Below are positions 1-5,947 of a DNA stretch of 6,057 nucleotides, in pieces. The DNA comes from Bacillus sp. (in: firmicutes) (GTDB taxonomy: Bacteria; Bacillota; Bacilli; Bacillales; Cytobacillaceae), in assembly GCA_003457145.1 (NCBI GenBank), contig DMSR01000051.1, forward strand, positions 1 to 6,057, written 5' to 3'. The notes below the pieces were generated by a model. It did not search any database. It was given only the letters and a program-made list of their open reading frames with translations, and was not told where the DNA came from. How positions within the stretch are numbered: position 1 is the stretch's first letter; the number at the start of each line of letters is the position of its first letter. The translations under genes and the position numbers were made by a program.

Positions 1-1978
1 TTTCGTCCACTGCCCACTTAAGGGCAGCAGTAGCAGCTTTGACATCGGTGATAACTGGACTGACAAGATGCGGTATTTGATTATAAGGAGCCAATTCCAC
101 CATTTTCGGATCGATCAGCAATAGCTTTACATCATCTGGATTAGCTTTATATAAAAGACTCACGAGCATCGTATTGATACAGACACTTTTCCCTGATCCT
201 GTCGCTCCGGCAATCAAACCATGCGGCATTTTCTTCAAATCAGTTACAATCGGGTTCCCCGCGATATCCAGACCGAGCGCAACGGACAGCGGAGAGTCGT
301 GGTCCAGGAATTCTTCAGCCTGTAAAATCTCACTTAATAAAACTGGCCTGCTCGATTGATTAGGTACTTCGATTCCAATAGTATGCTTTCCAGGAATTGG
401 AGCCTCAATCCTTATATCTTTGGCAGCAAGGCTAAGCTTGATATCATCTGATAAATTTGTAATTTTGTTAACCTTCACACCTGGTTCCGGCTGAACCTCA
501 AACCGGGTTACCGATGGCCCCTGTGTCATGTTGACCACCCTGGCTCCTACATTGAAATTCCTTAATGTTTCATTAAGCATCTGTTCTTGTTCTGCAAGCC
601 ATGTTGGATCAGCTTCTTTGAACACTGGCGGACTTAACAGACTTAGCGGAGGGAATTCATACTCACCCTGAATTGGTTCCTCGTATTCAACTGGATTTTC
701 ATCCAGAACCAGGCCTGTTGATGCTGATTGTCTGTCCTTATTTCCTGGTCCAGCATACGGAGGCTCTTTTGTTATGCTTGTAACTGCTTCAGTGCCGAAG
801 CTTGCGGTTTCCGCTGCATCCATTGCCGTCGGCACTTTTGATTCCGCTGTTTTCATTCCCTCAGGCCTTGAATGCTTGGCAGAATGATTTCGTTCATCCC
901 ATTTTCTCTTGTCCTGTTTAAGCATAATCACATTGAAAGGAAGCTGCCTTCCCCTTTTTCCGGCATTGTCTTCCGCATGTCCCAGTTCATGATCGCCCTT
1001 TACTTCAGCCTCACATCCAGCAGCCTTGGCTGCTACATCTGCACCACGTGATTCTGGATATGACTCCGATTCTTCTGCATCCACCATCAATCCATCTTTT
1101 TCTTCATATAGATCTTGGTTTGGCTGATCGTTCATGACTTCTATAATCGCTTGATTTGGCACGGAGATTGCTTCTTCGCCGTCTTCTGATAGAACCTCAG
1201 GAAGCTCGCTTCCAGGCTCAGAATGGGTAGTCCCCTGGATTGTTTCCATTTCCGCTGAGCTTGCATCCACATTTTCCTTTTGTTGATTTTCATGGTAAAT
1301 ACCATCTGAAATTGCAGCCAGCTCAGGTTCCCTTTCGGCTTCGTCGGGTAAGTCCTGTACAATAGGCAGTTCATATTTTTCTGTTAAATGTTGATATGGA
1401 GTTTCCTGTTCACGGTCAAATCCACTCAACTCAAATTCAACCTCTTCTGCTTTATTAACTTCCACGGGCTTAAGTGGCGGTCTGTTAAAGGCATGGATTG
1501 GAGAAGGAATCTCTGTCGGCTTGAATGGCTGCCTGAATTTCGGACCACCTTCCTTGCGAAGTTCCGGCCGGTACTTCGATACAGGTTCTGTTGCCTGTTC
1601 AGGTCGGAAATGAGAAATACGCTCCTTTTCCCGTTCAGGCTGATACTTAGGTGCTGCTCGCTTAACTTGGTCATTGTTACCTTTCACTTTCAAGGAACGT
1701 TTTTCATTATACGGCGGCTTTACTTGAGAAAGCGGCTCTGACTTTTTAGGCTGTCTCTTTTTTGGCCTATCCTCAGATTCAATATTCTGTCCGTCAGGAA
1801 TCAGAGGAAAACGGAATTGCCCTTTTGGATATTGATAAACCACTTTTGCCTCTAATTCTTTCGATTGTTTTCTCTCCGGATGAAGCGGCTTCGATACCCG
1901 CTGTTCAGAAATCCGTTCATCAATTTTATTTTCCTCATCATTTTGAAATATCGTGAATATCTTTTTAATCCAACTCAA
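1..1978 (-). CDS. sftA: SftA, FtsK/SpoIIIE-family septal DNA translocase (C-terminus outside window)
   Basis: Soluble ATP-driven DNA pump that clears chromosome ends from the closing septum (known role of B. subtilis SftA, formerly YtpST). I read 659 codons without a stop, from TTG (1976-1978) to the window edge. The N-terminus MSWIKKIF is SftA-like, and no membrane segment is visible, unlike FtsK/SpoIIIE. Residues ~40-160 are a basic, Pro-rich linker with four 12-residue repeats (110-157). Residues ~165-440 are an acidic, probably disordered linker holding an isolated LPFNVIML motif (346-353). The FtsK alpha domain spans ~442-540. The RecA-like motor has Walker A GATGSGKS at 591-598 and Walker B LLLID ending at D623. 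The rest of the motor and the gamma domain lie beyond position 1; by family proportions the full protein should be roughly 900-960 residues. The start is fixed by an in-frame TAA two codons upstream and a modest GAGTG ribosome site 7 nt before TTG. Confidence 0.96.
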   Translation of the reverse strand, partial: MSWIKKIFTIFQNDEENKIDERISEQRVSKPLHPERKQSKELEAKVVYQYPKGQFRFPLIPDGQNIESEDRPKKRQPKKSEPLSQVKPPYNEKRSLKVKGNNDQVKRAAPKYQPEREKERISHFRPEQATEPVSKYRPELRKEGGPKFRQPFKPTEIPSPIHAFNRPPLKPVEVNKAEEVEFELSGFDREQETPYQHLTEKYELPIVQDLPDEAEREPELAAISDGIYHENQQKENVDASSAEMETIQGTTHSEPGSELPEVLSEDGEEAISVPNQAIIEVMNDQPNQDLYEEKDGLMVDAEESESYPESRGADVAAKAAGCEAEVKGDHELGHAEDNAGKRGRQLPFNVIMLKQDKRKWDERNHSAKHSRPEGMKTAESKVPTAMDAAETASFGTEAVTSITKEPPYAGPGNKDRQSASTGLVLDENPVEYEEPIQGEYEFPPLSLLSPPVFKEADPTWLAEQEQMLNETLRNFNVGARVVNMTQGPSVTRFEVQPEPGVKVNKITNLSDDIKLSLAAKDIRIEAPIPGKHTIGIEVPNQSSRPVLLSEILQAEEFLDHDSPLSVALGLDIAGNPIVTDLKKMPHGLIAGATGSGKSVCINTMLVSLLYKANPDDVKLLLIDPKMVELAPYNQIPHLVSPVITDVKAATAALKWAVDE
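1508..1651 (-). repeat. Four tandem 12-residue (36-bp) degenerate repeats in the sftA linker
   Basis: Translated on the minus strand, residues 110-157 divide exactly into four units: [36 protein letters not shown] and [12 protein letters not shown]. The shared core is [P/S]-[K/H]-[Y/F]-[R/Q]-[P/Q]-[E/P]. Unit boundaries on DNA are 1616-1651, 1580-1615, 1544-1579 and 1508-1543, with no insertion or deletion between units. Confidence 0.75.
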
Positions 1979-1985
1979 TTTTTAT

Positions 1986-1990
1986 CACTC
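1986..1990 (-). promoter_or_regulatory. Ribosome binding site of sftA, TTG start
   Basis: On the minus strand GAGTG lies 7 nt before the TTG at 1976-1978. It is a weak Shine-Dalgarno match. An in-frame TAA two codons before the TTG excludes any longer N-terminus, so the rare start codon is forced. A weak site plus a TTG start suggests modest translation, which would suit a low-copy translocase (inference). Confidence 0.6.
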
Positions 1991-2011
1991 TTTCTTTCAC
2001 ATTTCATTACT

Positions 2012-2020
2012 ATTCTAACA
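2012..2020 (-). promoter_or_regulatory. Probable extended -10 promoter for sftA
   Basis: The minus strand reads TGTTAGAAT, an extended -10 element (TG-n-TAGAAT, five of six matches to TATAAT). The expected -35 position, 17 nt upstream, holds no good TTGACA match, as is common for extended -10 promoters. Transcription would start near 2005, giving a leader of about 27 nt with the ribosome site in place. The ytpQ terminator lies upstream, so sftA needs its own promoter here. Confidence 0.45.
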
Positions 2021-2074
2021 GGTAATCTGGTTTTTTCGAGAAAAATTGAAAGAATGGGCCTATTTTACGAGAAT

Positions 2075-2094
2075 ATAACCGATCGGAAATAACC
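2075..2094. repeat. Direct repeat ATAACC flanking the palindrome CCGATCGG
   Basis: On the plus strand ATAACC occurs at 2075-2080 and again at 2089-2094, 14 bp apart, with the 8-bp palindrome CCGATCGG at 2079-2086 overlapping the first copy. It lies about 55-80 bp upstream of the candidate sftA -10 element, where an activator could bind. No known operator is recognised. Confidence 0.35.
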
Positions 2095-2134
2095 TTTCGC
2101 CTCATATATTTACAATACCTTACAAAGCATTAAT

Positions 2135-2164
2135 AAATAGGAAAAAGCCCGTTTGGACCGGGCT
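2135..2164 (-). terminator. Intrinsic terminator after ytpQ
   Basis: On the minus strand AGCCCG (complement of 2159-2164) pairs with CGGGCT (complement of 2146-2151) around a 7-nt loop, followed by TTTTTCC. The GC-rich 6-bp stem and U-run sit 21 nt past the ytpQ stop codon. This separates ytpP-ytpQ transcription from sftA. Confidence 0.8.
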
Positions 2165-2184
2165 CCTGGATAATTCTGTGTCAC

Positions 2185-2979
2185 TTATTCCTTCTTTGTC
2201 TTTCCCAAAATAAAGATCGGTTCTAATTCTCCGTTTTCATATAGGAAGGACAAGGCTGTTATTGGCACTCTGCCACTTGCAAAAAAACTCATTGTCATTT
2301 GTGCCAAAATATCATAGCCTGCATTATTTTCAATATCCGCGATTATTAAAACATCCTGGTGCGGGACAGCAATAGCCATGTCCCCCTTCATCCGTTTTTT
2401 CATCTCGTTTAAGAAGCTGGTATTTAAAATCCTGCTTGCGTCATAGCCATCATTAGAGTTCAGAAAATAAAAAGTGTTATCAGCCACTCGGTCTTCCTTG
2501 AGCTTTATAGAAAGCGAACGAACATTAAATAGAGCCGTTTCCCTGATTTGATTTGCAGACCATCCCTCTTTTTGCAATAGCTTCGAATCGATCAGCCTAT
2601 ATGTATTCCCTAAATCAAGAGCATAATAAATCCGGGTTTCAGCAGTGTGAGCATCATAAAGAAACGGCACCCCTTCATCAGCCTCAGCAGGGAAAGATGT
2701 TGATCGGATTACAGGAAAAATGTTTTTCTCTTTTCCTGACAGTTCCACCTTGCTTCCCATAGCCGCTAGGCCTTCTGTAACGTAATAGACAACTTCCTCA
2801 ATCGCTTTTTCCTTATGGTCATGCCATTTCGCTATAATTCCTGGGAGAGCGACAGTGATTCCACGACCTGTAACTGTATTTTCTATTCTAAGCTGGTCTT
2901 TTTCCCGATCATAGACAAATGACCGCTCTGGATGCTTCAGTCGATCCTCCAGCTCTTTTCTCATTTTTCTGCTATCCAA
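2185..2979 (-). CDS. ytpQ: YtpQ, DUF1444 (UPF0354) family protein
   Basis: Conserved Bacillales protein of 264 residues with no established biochemical function. Recognised by overall similarity to B. subtilis YtpQ: the charged N-terminus ending in LRIEN (30-34), the [19 protein letters not shown] stretch (44-62), [10 protein letters not shown] (176-185), [12 protein letters not shown] (205-216) and the C-terminal [12 protein letters not shown] (245-256). No signal peptide or membrane segment is visible, so it is probably cytosolic. Translation starts at TTG (2977-2979), because GGAGGG lies 6 nt upstream. The first in-frame ATG (codon 6) is 15 nt further on and too far from that site. It follows ytpP by 83 nt, probably on the same transcript, and ends in its own terminator. 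In B. subtilis the next gene downstream is ytpR, which is not present here. Confidence 0.95.
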   Translation of the reverse strand: MDSRKMRKELEDRLKHPERSFVYDREKDQLRIENTVTGRGITVALPGIIAKWHDHKEKAIEEVVYYVTEGLAAMGSKVELSGKEKNIFPVIRSTSFPAEADEGVPFLYDAHTAETRIYYALDLGNTYRLIDSKLLQKEGWSANQIRETALFNVRSLSIKLKEDRVADNTFYFLNSNDGYDASRILNTSFLNEMKKRMKGDMAIAVPHQDVLIIADIENNAGYDILAQMTMSFFASGRVPITALSFLYENGELEPIFILGKTKKE

Positions 2980-2985
2980 AATAAT

Positions 2986-2991
2986 CCCTCC
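2986..2991 (-). promoter_or_regulatory. Strong ribosome binding site fixing the ytpQ TTG start
   Basis: The minus strand reads GGAGGG followed by a 6-nt spacer and TTG. This chooses TTG over the ATG at codon 6. The octamer TGGAGGGA covering this site (2985-2992) is repeated in the upstream stem-loop (3031-3038). Confidence 0.8.
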
Positions 2992-3029
2992 ATTCCATCA
3001 GCAACTTGCTGTTCTATTTTACATTAAAT

Positions 3030-3058
3030 TTCCCTCCAACTTCAAAAGATGGAGGGAA
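3030..3058 (-). promoter_or_regulatory. Stem-loop between ytpP and ytpQ (weak terminator or mRNA switch)
   Basis: A perfect 9-bp inverted repeat: the minus strand has TTCCCTCCA (complement of 3050-3058), an 11-nt loop, then TGGAGGGAA (complement of 3030-3038). It begins 4 nt after the ytpP stop codon. The sequence after the stem is AATTTAATG, a poor U-run, so full termination is doubtful. Partial termination or protection of the ytpP mRNA 3' end is more likely. The first arm is also complementary to the ytpQ ribosome site at 2985-2992. Confidence 0.6.
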
Positions 3059-3062
3059 CAGA

Positions 3063-3377
3063 TTAGGAAAGGCTTTGAATAAAGGCTTCAATTTCTTCCT
3101 TTGTTTTCCTGTTCTTATTGACAAAGCGGCCAAGTTCTTTTCCATTTTCAAAAGCAACAAAGCTAGGAATACCAAAAACGTCCAACTGGATGCATAAATC
3201 GATGAAATCATCCCTGTCCACCGAAATGAACTCATATTCCTTGAACTTGCTTTCAATTTCTGGCAATACCGGTTCAATCACACGGCAATCTGGACACCAT
3301 CCTGCTGTAAACAAAAATATATGTTTTCCGTTGTTTTTCAACGATTCAAATTGTTCCATTGACTCTAAATTTTTCAT
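3063..3377 (-). CDS. ytpP: YtpP, thioredoxin-like protein with a WCPDC active site
   Basis: Small cytosolic thioredoxin-fold protein of 104 residues, matching the size and sequence of B. subtilis YtpP. The redox motif WCPDC has cysteines C28 and C31, where classical thioredoxin has WCGPC. The cis-proline is P71 in FGIPSFVAF, and the C-terminal KTKEEIEAFIQ helix completes the fold. A third cysteine, C62, sits in IDLCIQLDVFGIP shortly before the cis-Pro loop. The expected role is thiol-disulfide exchange on unknown partners. The frame stays open upstream to another ATG at 3428, but the start at 3377 is chosen: AGGAGG lies 8 nt before it, and MKNLESMEQFESL aligns with the family N-terminus. The gene sits alone after the lipoprotein terminator and is probably co-transcribed with ytpQ. 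Confidence 0.94.
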   Translation of the reverse strand: MKNLESMEQFESLKNNGKHIFLFTAGWCPDCRVIEPVLPEIESKFKEYEFISVDRDDFIDLCIQLDVFGIPSFVAFENGKELGRFVNKNRKTKEEIEAFIQSLS

Positions 3378-3385
3378 GGCTGCTT

Positions 3386-3391
3386 CCTCCT
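3386..3391 (-). promoter_or_regulatory. Consensus ribosome binding site fixing the ytpP start
   Basis: The minus strand reads AGGAGG with an 8-nt spacer to ATG 3375-3377. It rules out the longer 121-residue version starting at 3428, which has no comparable site. Confidence 0.9.
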
Positions 3392-3408
3392 GGTAAAAAT
3401 CTGATTTC

Positions 3409-3445
3409 ACTCTTTTTATTTTAACCATGCACCTGCAAAAAAGAA
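3409..3445 (-). promoter_or_regulatory. Tentative promoter region for ytpP-ytpQ
   Basis: Transcription of ytpP must begin between the lipoprotein terminator (3482) and the gene start (3377). The best -10 candidate on the minus strand is TAAAAT within ATGGTTAAAATA, with only a poor -35 (TTTCTT, 17-bp spacer). This is a weak assignment resting mainly on position. Confidence 0.25.
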
Positions 3446-3481
3446 ACTAATCCGATTTCCAAAGAAAAAAGAAACCGAAGC

Positions 3482-3513
3482 AAAAAAAAAAAACGCCATC
3501 AATTATGAGGGCG
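3482..3513 (-). terminator. Strong intrinsic terminator after the lipoprotein gene
   Basis: On the minus strand CGCC-C-TCA, a TAAT loop, then TGA-T-GGCG form a stem with one C-T mismatch, followed directly by twelve T residues (plus-strand A-run 3482-3493). It begins right after the TAA stop at 3515-3517. It isolates the lipoprotein gene from ytpP and works in one direction only. Confidence 0.9.
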
Positions 3514-3514
3514 A

Positions 3515-4018
3515 TTACTTCACTTTTACAGAATTGGCGATTTTCATCATGGCTTCTGCATCCTTTTTAATGTTATCGGTTTCAGTTGTCAGCTTTACGC
3601 CCCCGATACCGACGACAAGCAGATAATGCTTATCTTCAAGCTTTTTGACTAGCAGATAGCCAAATTTGTCATCTTTCTTATAAGTTTCATTTACGTCCCA
3701 ATCTTTTTGCTGTTTAGTAGTCGATTTATAAACTACATCACTATCCTGGACCTCATGTTGATTATAAAAAAGAATATAAGTCCTTGACCCATTTTTCAGA
3801 ATGAGATTATTAGGTGACTCTTCTTTCATCTCAACTCCAAATGGTAAATGATAATCTATATCTTTAGCACTAGCATTCGTTTCCTCAGGTTTGCTTTCAA
3901 ACGTTTCTGCCACTGCCTCATTCACTTTATTACTATCTTCAGAAAACGAGGAAGAACATGCTCCCAGCAGAAATACTACTATGATAACAAGCCCAATAGC
4001 GTTGCTGAACTTTATCAT
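3515..4018 (-). CDS. Lipoprotein of unknown function
   Basis: A 167-residue protein with a clear lipoprotein signal: M-I-K-F start, hydrophobic core at ~7-18 and lipobox L18-G19-A20-C21. Mature protein would start at C21, be lipid-anchored and face the outside of the membrane. A flexible Ser/Glu/Asn-rich linker (22 to ~52) leads to a globular domain (~53-167) rich in alternating beta-type segments (NNLILKNGSRTYILFY, FGYLLVKKLEDKHYLLVVG) and ending in a helix, AEAMMKIANSVKVK. I do not recognise the family. The ending loosely recalls PsbP-like or DUF4367-type secreted domains, but this is only an impression. The start is supported by AAGGGGG 8 nt upstream of ATG. It has its own TTGACA promoter and a strong terminator, so it is a single-gene unit set between housekeeping genes. 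Confidence 0.9.
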   Translation of the reverse strand: MIKFSNAIGLVIIVVFLLGACSSSFSEDSNKVNEAVAETFESKPEETNASAKDIDYHLPFGVEMKEESPNNLILKNGSRTYILFYNQHEVQDSDVVYKSTTKQQKDWDVNETYKKDDKFGYLLVKKLEDKHYLLVVGIGGVKLTTETDNIKKDAEAMMKIANSVKVK

Positions 4019-4092
4019 ACTTTTTTCCCCCTTGCCTAGGAATAAACCACTCCTTTTCTATCATACCTTTCTTAATTAATAGGTGACAAGCC

Positions 4093-4102
4093 TTCCCGGG
4101 AA
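4093..4102. promoter_or_regulatory. TTCCCGGGAA palindrome at the lipoprotein transcription start
   Basis: A perfect 10-bp palindrome about 4-13 nt downstream of the start point predicted from the lipoprotein promoter. A site there could bind a repressor and block initiation. The sequence is not one I can assign to a known Bacillus regulator, and a 10-bp palindrome can arise by chance. Confidence 0.35.
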
Positions 4103-4112
4103 AATTTGTAGA

Positions 4113-4142
4113 ATATTAGTATATTTTTAAGAAATTTGTCAA
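4113..4142 (-). promoter_or_regulatory. Sigma-A-type promoter for the lipoprotein gene
   Basis: On the minus strand there is a perfect -35 TTGACA (complement of 4137-4142), an 18-bp spacer and a -10 TAATAT (complement of 4113-4118, four of six matches). Transcription would start near 4106, giving an untranslated leader of about 88 nt. The promoter lies just past the DUF84 stop codon at 4182. No terminator is visible between them, so some DUF84 transcripts may read through. Confidence 0.65.
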
Positions 4143-4181
4143 GTAATCCTTTTCCTAGTTTGTTGTCAGAAAGAAAATAGT

Positions 4182-4709
4182 TTATCTTGGCTCATTATTA
4201 TGCTTCAATTTATATTCATATTGACCAACTAGCAGTTTCATGACATGTAAGAACATTTCACTCCTATTAATTTGGCCATTCGTGAAGACTCCAACTGCCC
4301 CCTCATTTTTCCTGACATTCTTCTTCCTGGCATATTCATCCATTACCGGGCCCAGTTCTGATCCGGCTGCTAATGCTTGGGCAATACTTTCAGGGAGCGG
4401 CAGTCTTGCACCACCTGCAATAATCGGTTTCATACCTTTAGCAGCCAGCGCTCCCCAATTGCACAGCACGAGACCATAGGGTGTTCGCTGGACTCCGCCT
4501 TCTAATCCAATGCCGATAAAAGCTTCTCCCTTTTCTGCAGCTTCAACCGCCCTGTTAATGGCCCCTTTTATTGTTTCTTCATCAGACATCGGCTGTTCAC
4601 TGACGCCTGAAATTGCATCGACCGCTGTTATCTCATAAGCATATCCCTTGAAAGCTTCCTCAACCGCCGTAATTTTGGCGGGGTTTTTTGAACCGATTGC
4701 AATACGCAT
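4182..4709 (-). CDS. DUF84/YjjX-type inosine/xanthosine triphosphatase
   Basis: House-cleaning enzyme expected to hydrolyse non-canonical purine nucleoside triphosphates (ITP, XTP) so that deaminated bases stay out of nucleic acids. This is known for the YjjX family and inferred here. The 175 residues match the family length. Visible signatures are the N-terminal phosphate-binding GSKNPAK (6-12), SGVSEQPMSDEET (34-46), the GIGLEGGV strand-turn (66-73) with E70 a likely metal ligand, GGARLPLP (99-106), ELGPVMDEY (118-126) and GAVGVFTNGQINR (137-149). No signal peptide, so cytosolic. ATG 4707-4709 is preceded by AAGGAG with an 8-nt spacer. It lies 61 nt after ytoP, with a terminator-like hairpin between, and no convincing promoter of its own is seen. 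It is probably expressed by read-through from ytoP. Purine specificity cannot be read from sequence. Confidence 0.93.
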   Translation of the reverse strand: MRIAIGSKNPAKITAVEEAFKGYAYEITAVDAISGVSEQPMSDEETIKGAINRAVEAAEKGEAFIGIGLEGGVQRTPYGLVLCNWGALAAKGMKPIIAGGARLPLPESIAQALAAGSELGPVMDEYARKKNVRKNEGAVGVFTNGQINRSEMFLHVMKLLVGQYEYKLKHNNEPR

Positions 4710-4732
4710 AGTCTATACTCCTTCCAAATCCA

Positions 4733-4760
4733 TAAAAAAAAGGCAGTATGGCAGCTGCCT
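4733..4760 (-). terminator. Terminator-like hairpin between ytoP and the DUF84 gene
   Basis: On the minus strand AGGCAG (complement of 4755-4760) pairs with CTGCCT (complement of 4741-4746) across an 8-nt loop, followed by eight T residues. The first arm also belongs to a self-complementary GGCAGCTGCC (4750-4759) that could form a competing structure. It lies 10 nt past the ytoP stop and ends 10 nt before the DUF84 ribosome site, so it probably reduces rather than abolishes downstream expression. Confidence 0.7.
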
Positions 4761-4770
4761 CTTTCAGTTT

Positions 4771-5844
4771 TTAGCTGTTACTTTTAATTGTCTCTACCGT
4801 TGTTTTGTCACAGGCCTTCACCAGCTTGATCAGCAATTCCTTTGCTGCTGCATAATCATCCACATGAATCATAGAGGCTGCAGTATGAATATAACGCGAA
4901 CAAATGCCTATCACTGCACTTGGTATACCTTCGTTTGAAGTATGCACTCTTCCAGCGTCTGTTCCGCCCTGGGAGACGAAATACTGGTAAGGGATATTAT
5001 TCGTTTCAGCCATATCGAGGATGAACTCCCGCATTCCGCGGTGAGTGACCATCGAACGGTCCAGGATTCTTAGTAAGGTTCCTTTTCCGAGCTGGCCGAA
5101 TTCATTTTTGTCACCAGACATATCATTTGCCGGACTTGCATCAAGAGCGAAGAAAAGGTCTGGATTAATCATGTTAGCTGCAGTCTGGGCACCTCTCAAA
5201 CCTACTTCCTCCTGTACTGTTGCGCCCGAATAAAGCATATTTGGAAGCTGTAGGTCCTTTGTTTCCTTCAATAGTTCAATTGCCAGACCGCATCCATAAC
5301 GGTTATCCCAGGCCTTGGCCAGAACCTTTTTCTCATTGGCCATTGGAGTGAATGGACAGATAGGGACAATTTGCTGTCCTGGTTTGATGCCGATCTTAAT
5401 GGCATCTTCTTTGTCATCTGCGCCAATATCGATGAGCATATTCTTGATTTCCATCGGCTTGTTACGTTTTGAGTCATCCAAAAGATGAGGAGGTATGGAC
5501 CCGATGACGCCGGTAATTGGTCCATTGTTTGTGATGATTTGGACACGCTGGGCTAAGAGGACCTGGCTCCACCATCCGCCAAGTGTCTGGAAACGGATCA
5601 TTCCATTCTTAGTAATGGACGTGACCATGAACCCTACTTCATCCATATGCCCCGCAACCATTATTTTCGGCCCATTTGGATCACCCTTTTTAACACCGAA
5701 AACACTGCCCAATTTATCCTGGATCAGTTCATCAGAGTATAGTCCTAATTGTTCCTTCATGAAGCTTCGTACAGCATGTTCATTGCCAGGTGCTCCAGGC
5801 AATTCTGTCAATGTTTTAAAAAGGCTTAGTGTTTGCTCGTTCAT
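4771..5844 (-). CDS. ytoP: YtoP, M42-family metallo-aminopeptidase (glutamyl aminopeptidase/TET-like)
   Basis: Cytosolic di-metal aminopeptidase that trims N-terminal residues from peptides; family members form large tetrahedral dodecamers. The 357 residues are full length. The co-catalytic metal site is complete by comparison with the M42 family: H66 and D68 in AGHMDEVGF, bridging D180 in WDNRYG, catalytic base E212 and ligand E213 in [11 protein letters not shown]235 in ALDASPAND, and H320 in [10 protein letters not shown]. The conserved GGTDAGRVH (293-301) and GIPSAVIG (306-313) are also present. The inserted dimerisation/PDZ-like domain lies at roughly 70-165. ATG 5842-5844 has AAAAGGAG 7 nt upstream; an ATG 5 nt earlier is out of frame and stops after two codons. 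Substrate preference (Glu/Asp, Leu or Lys) cannot be told from sequence. It is the first gene of its transcript. Confidence 0.96.
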   Translation of the reverse strand: MNEQTLSLFKTLTELPGAPGNEHAVRSFMKEQLGLYSDELIQDKLGSVFGVKKGDPNGPKIMVAGHMDEVGFMVTSITKNGMIRFQTLGGWWSQVLLAQRVQIITNNGPITGVIGSIPPHLLDDSKRNKPMEIKNMLIDIGADDKEDAIKIGIKPGQQIVPICPFTPMANEKKVLAKAWDNRYGCGLAIELLKETKDLQLPNMLYSGATVQEEVGLRGAQTAANMINPDLFFALDASPANDMSGDKNEFGQLGKGTLLRILDRSMVTHRGMREFILDMAETNNIPYQYFVSQGGTDAGRVHTSNEGIPSAVIGICSRYIHTAASMIHVDDYAAAKELLIKLVKACDKTTVETIKSNS

Positions 5845-5883
5845 TTCATTGCTCCTTTTCCAAAATGTTTAGTTTTCCTAATG

Positions 5884-5899
5884 ATTATGTATATATACA
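5884..5899 (-). promoter_or_regulatory. Candidate ytoP promoter with a 12-bp palindrome
   Basis: The minus strand carries CATAAT (complement of 5884-5889, five of six matches to TATAAT), which would start transcription about 33 nt before ATG. No good -35 is found 16-18 bp upstream. The element overlaps the perfect palindrome TGTATATATACA at 5888-5899, which may be an operator or simply AT-rich promoter DNA. Confidence 0.35.
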
Positions 5900-5927
5900 A
5901 TGTATTTTACAGAACATTCTTTATGCT

Positions 5928-5947
5928 TGCCAGTCTTTATCCTGGCA
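5928..5947. repeat. Inverted repeat TGCCAG/CTGGCA upstream of ytoP
   Basis: Six-bp arms TGCCAG (5928-5933) and CTGGCA (5942-5947) enclose an 8-nt loop. No real U-run follows on either strand, so it is not a clear terminator. It lies about 40 bp upstream of the candidate ytoP -10, where a protein could bind. Confidence 0.35.

Noticed and set aside
1388..1741. 117-codon open frame on the plus strand
   Set aside because: It lies wholly within the minus-strand sftA frame, which I checked codon by codon without a stop. The product is Arg/Phe/Leu-rich with no recognisable domain, as expected for the antisense of a Glu/Lys/Pro-rich linker.
3378..3428. 17-residue N-terminal extension of YtpP from the ATG at 3428
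   Set aside because: There is no ribosome site for it, whereas AGGAGG sits at proper spacing before the ATG at 3377, and the known family N-terminus begins there.
3945..4062. Short minus-strand frame (start MIEKEWF) overlapping the lipoprotein gene in another frame
   Set aside because: Its purine-rich upstream motif is only 1 nt from the ATG, the product has no features, and it overlaps the signal-peptide region of a well supported gene.
5841..5849. Two-codon ATG-AAA-TGA mini-frame overlapping the ytoP start
   Set aside because: Spacing to the ribosome site is only 2 nt, against 7 nt for the real start. Probably chance.
5495..5872. 125-codon plus-strand frame opposite ytoP
   Set aside because: It is antisense to a full-length M42 peptidase with intact metal ligands, and its product shows no domain.
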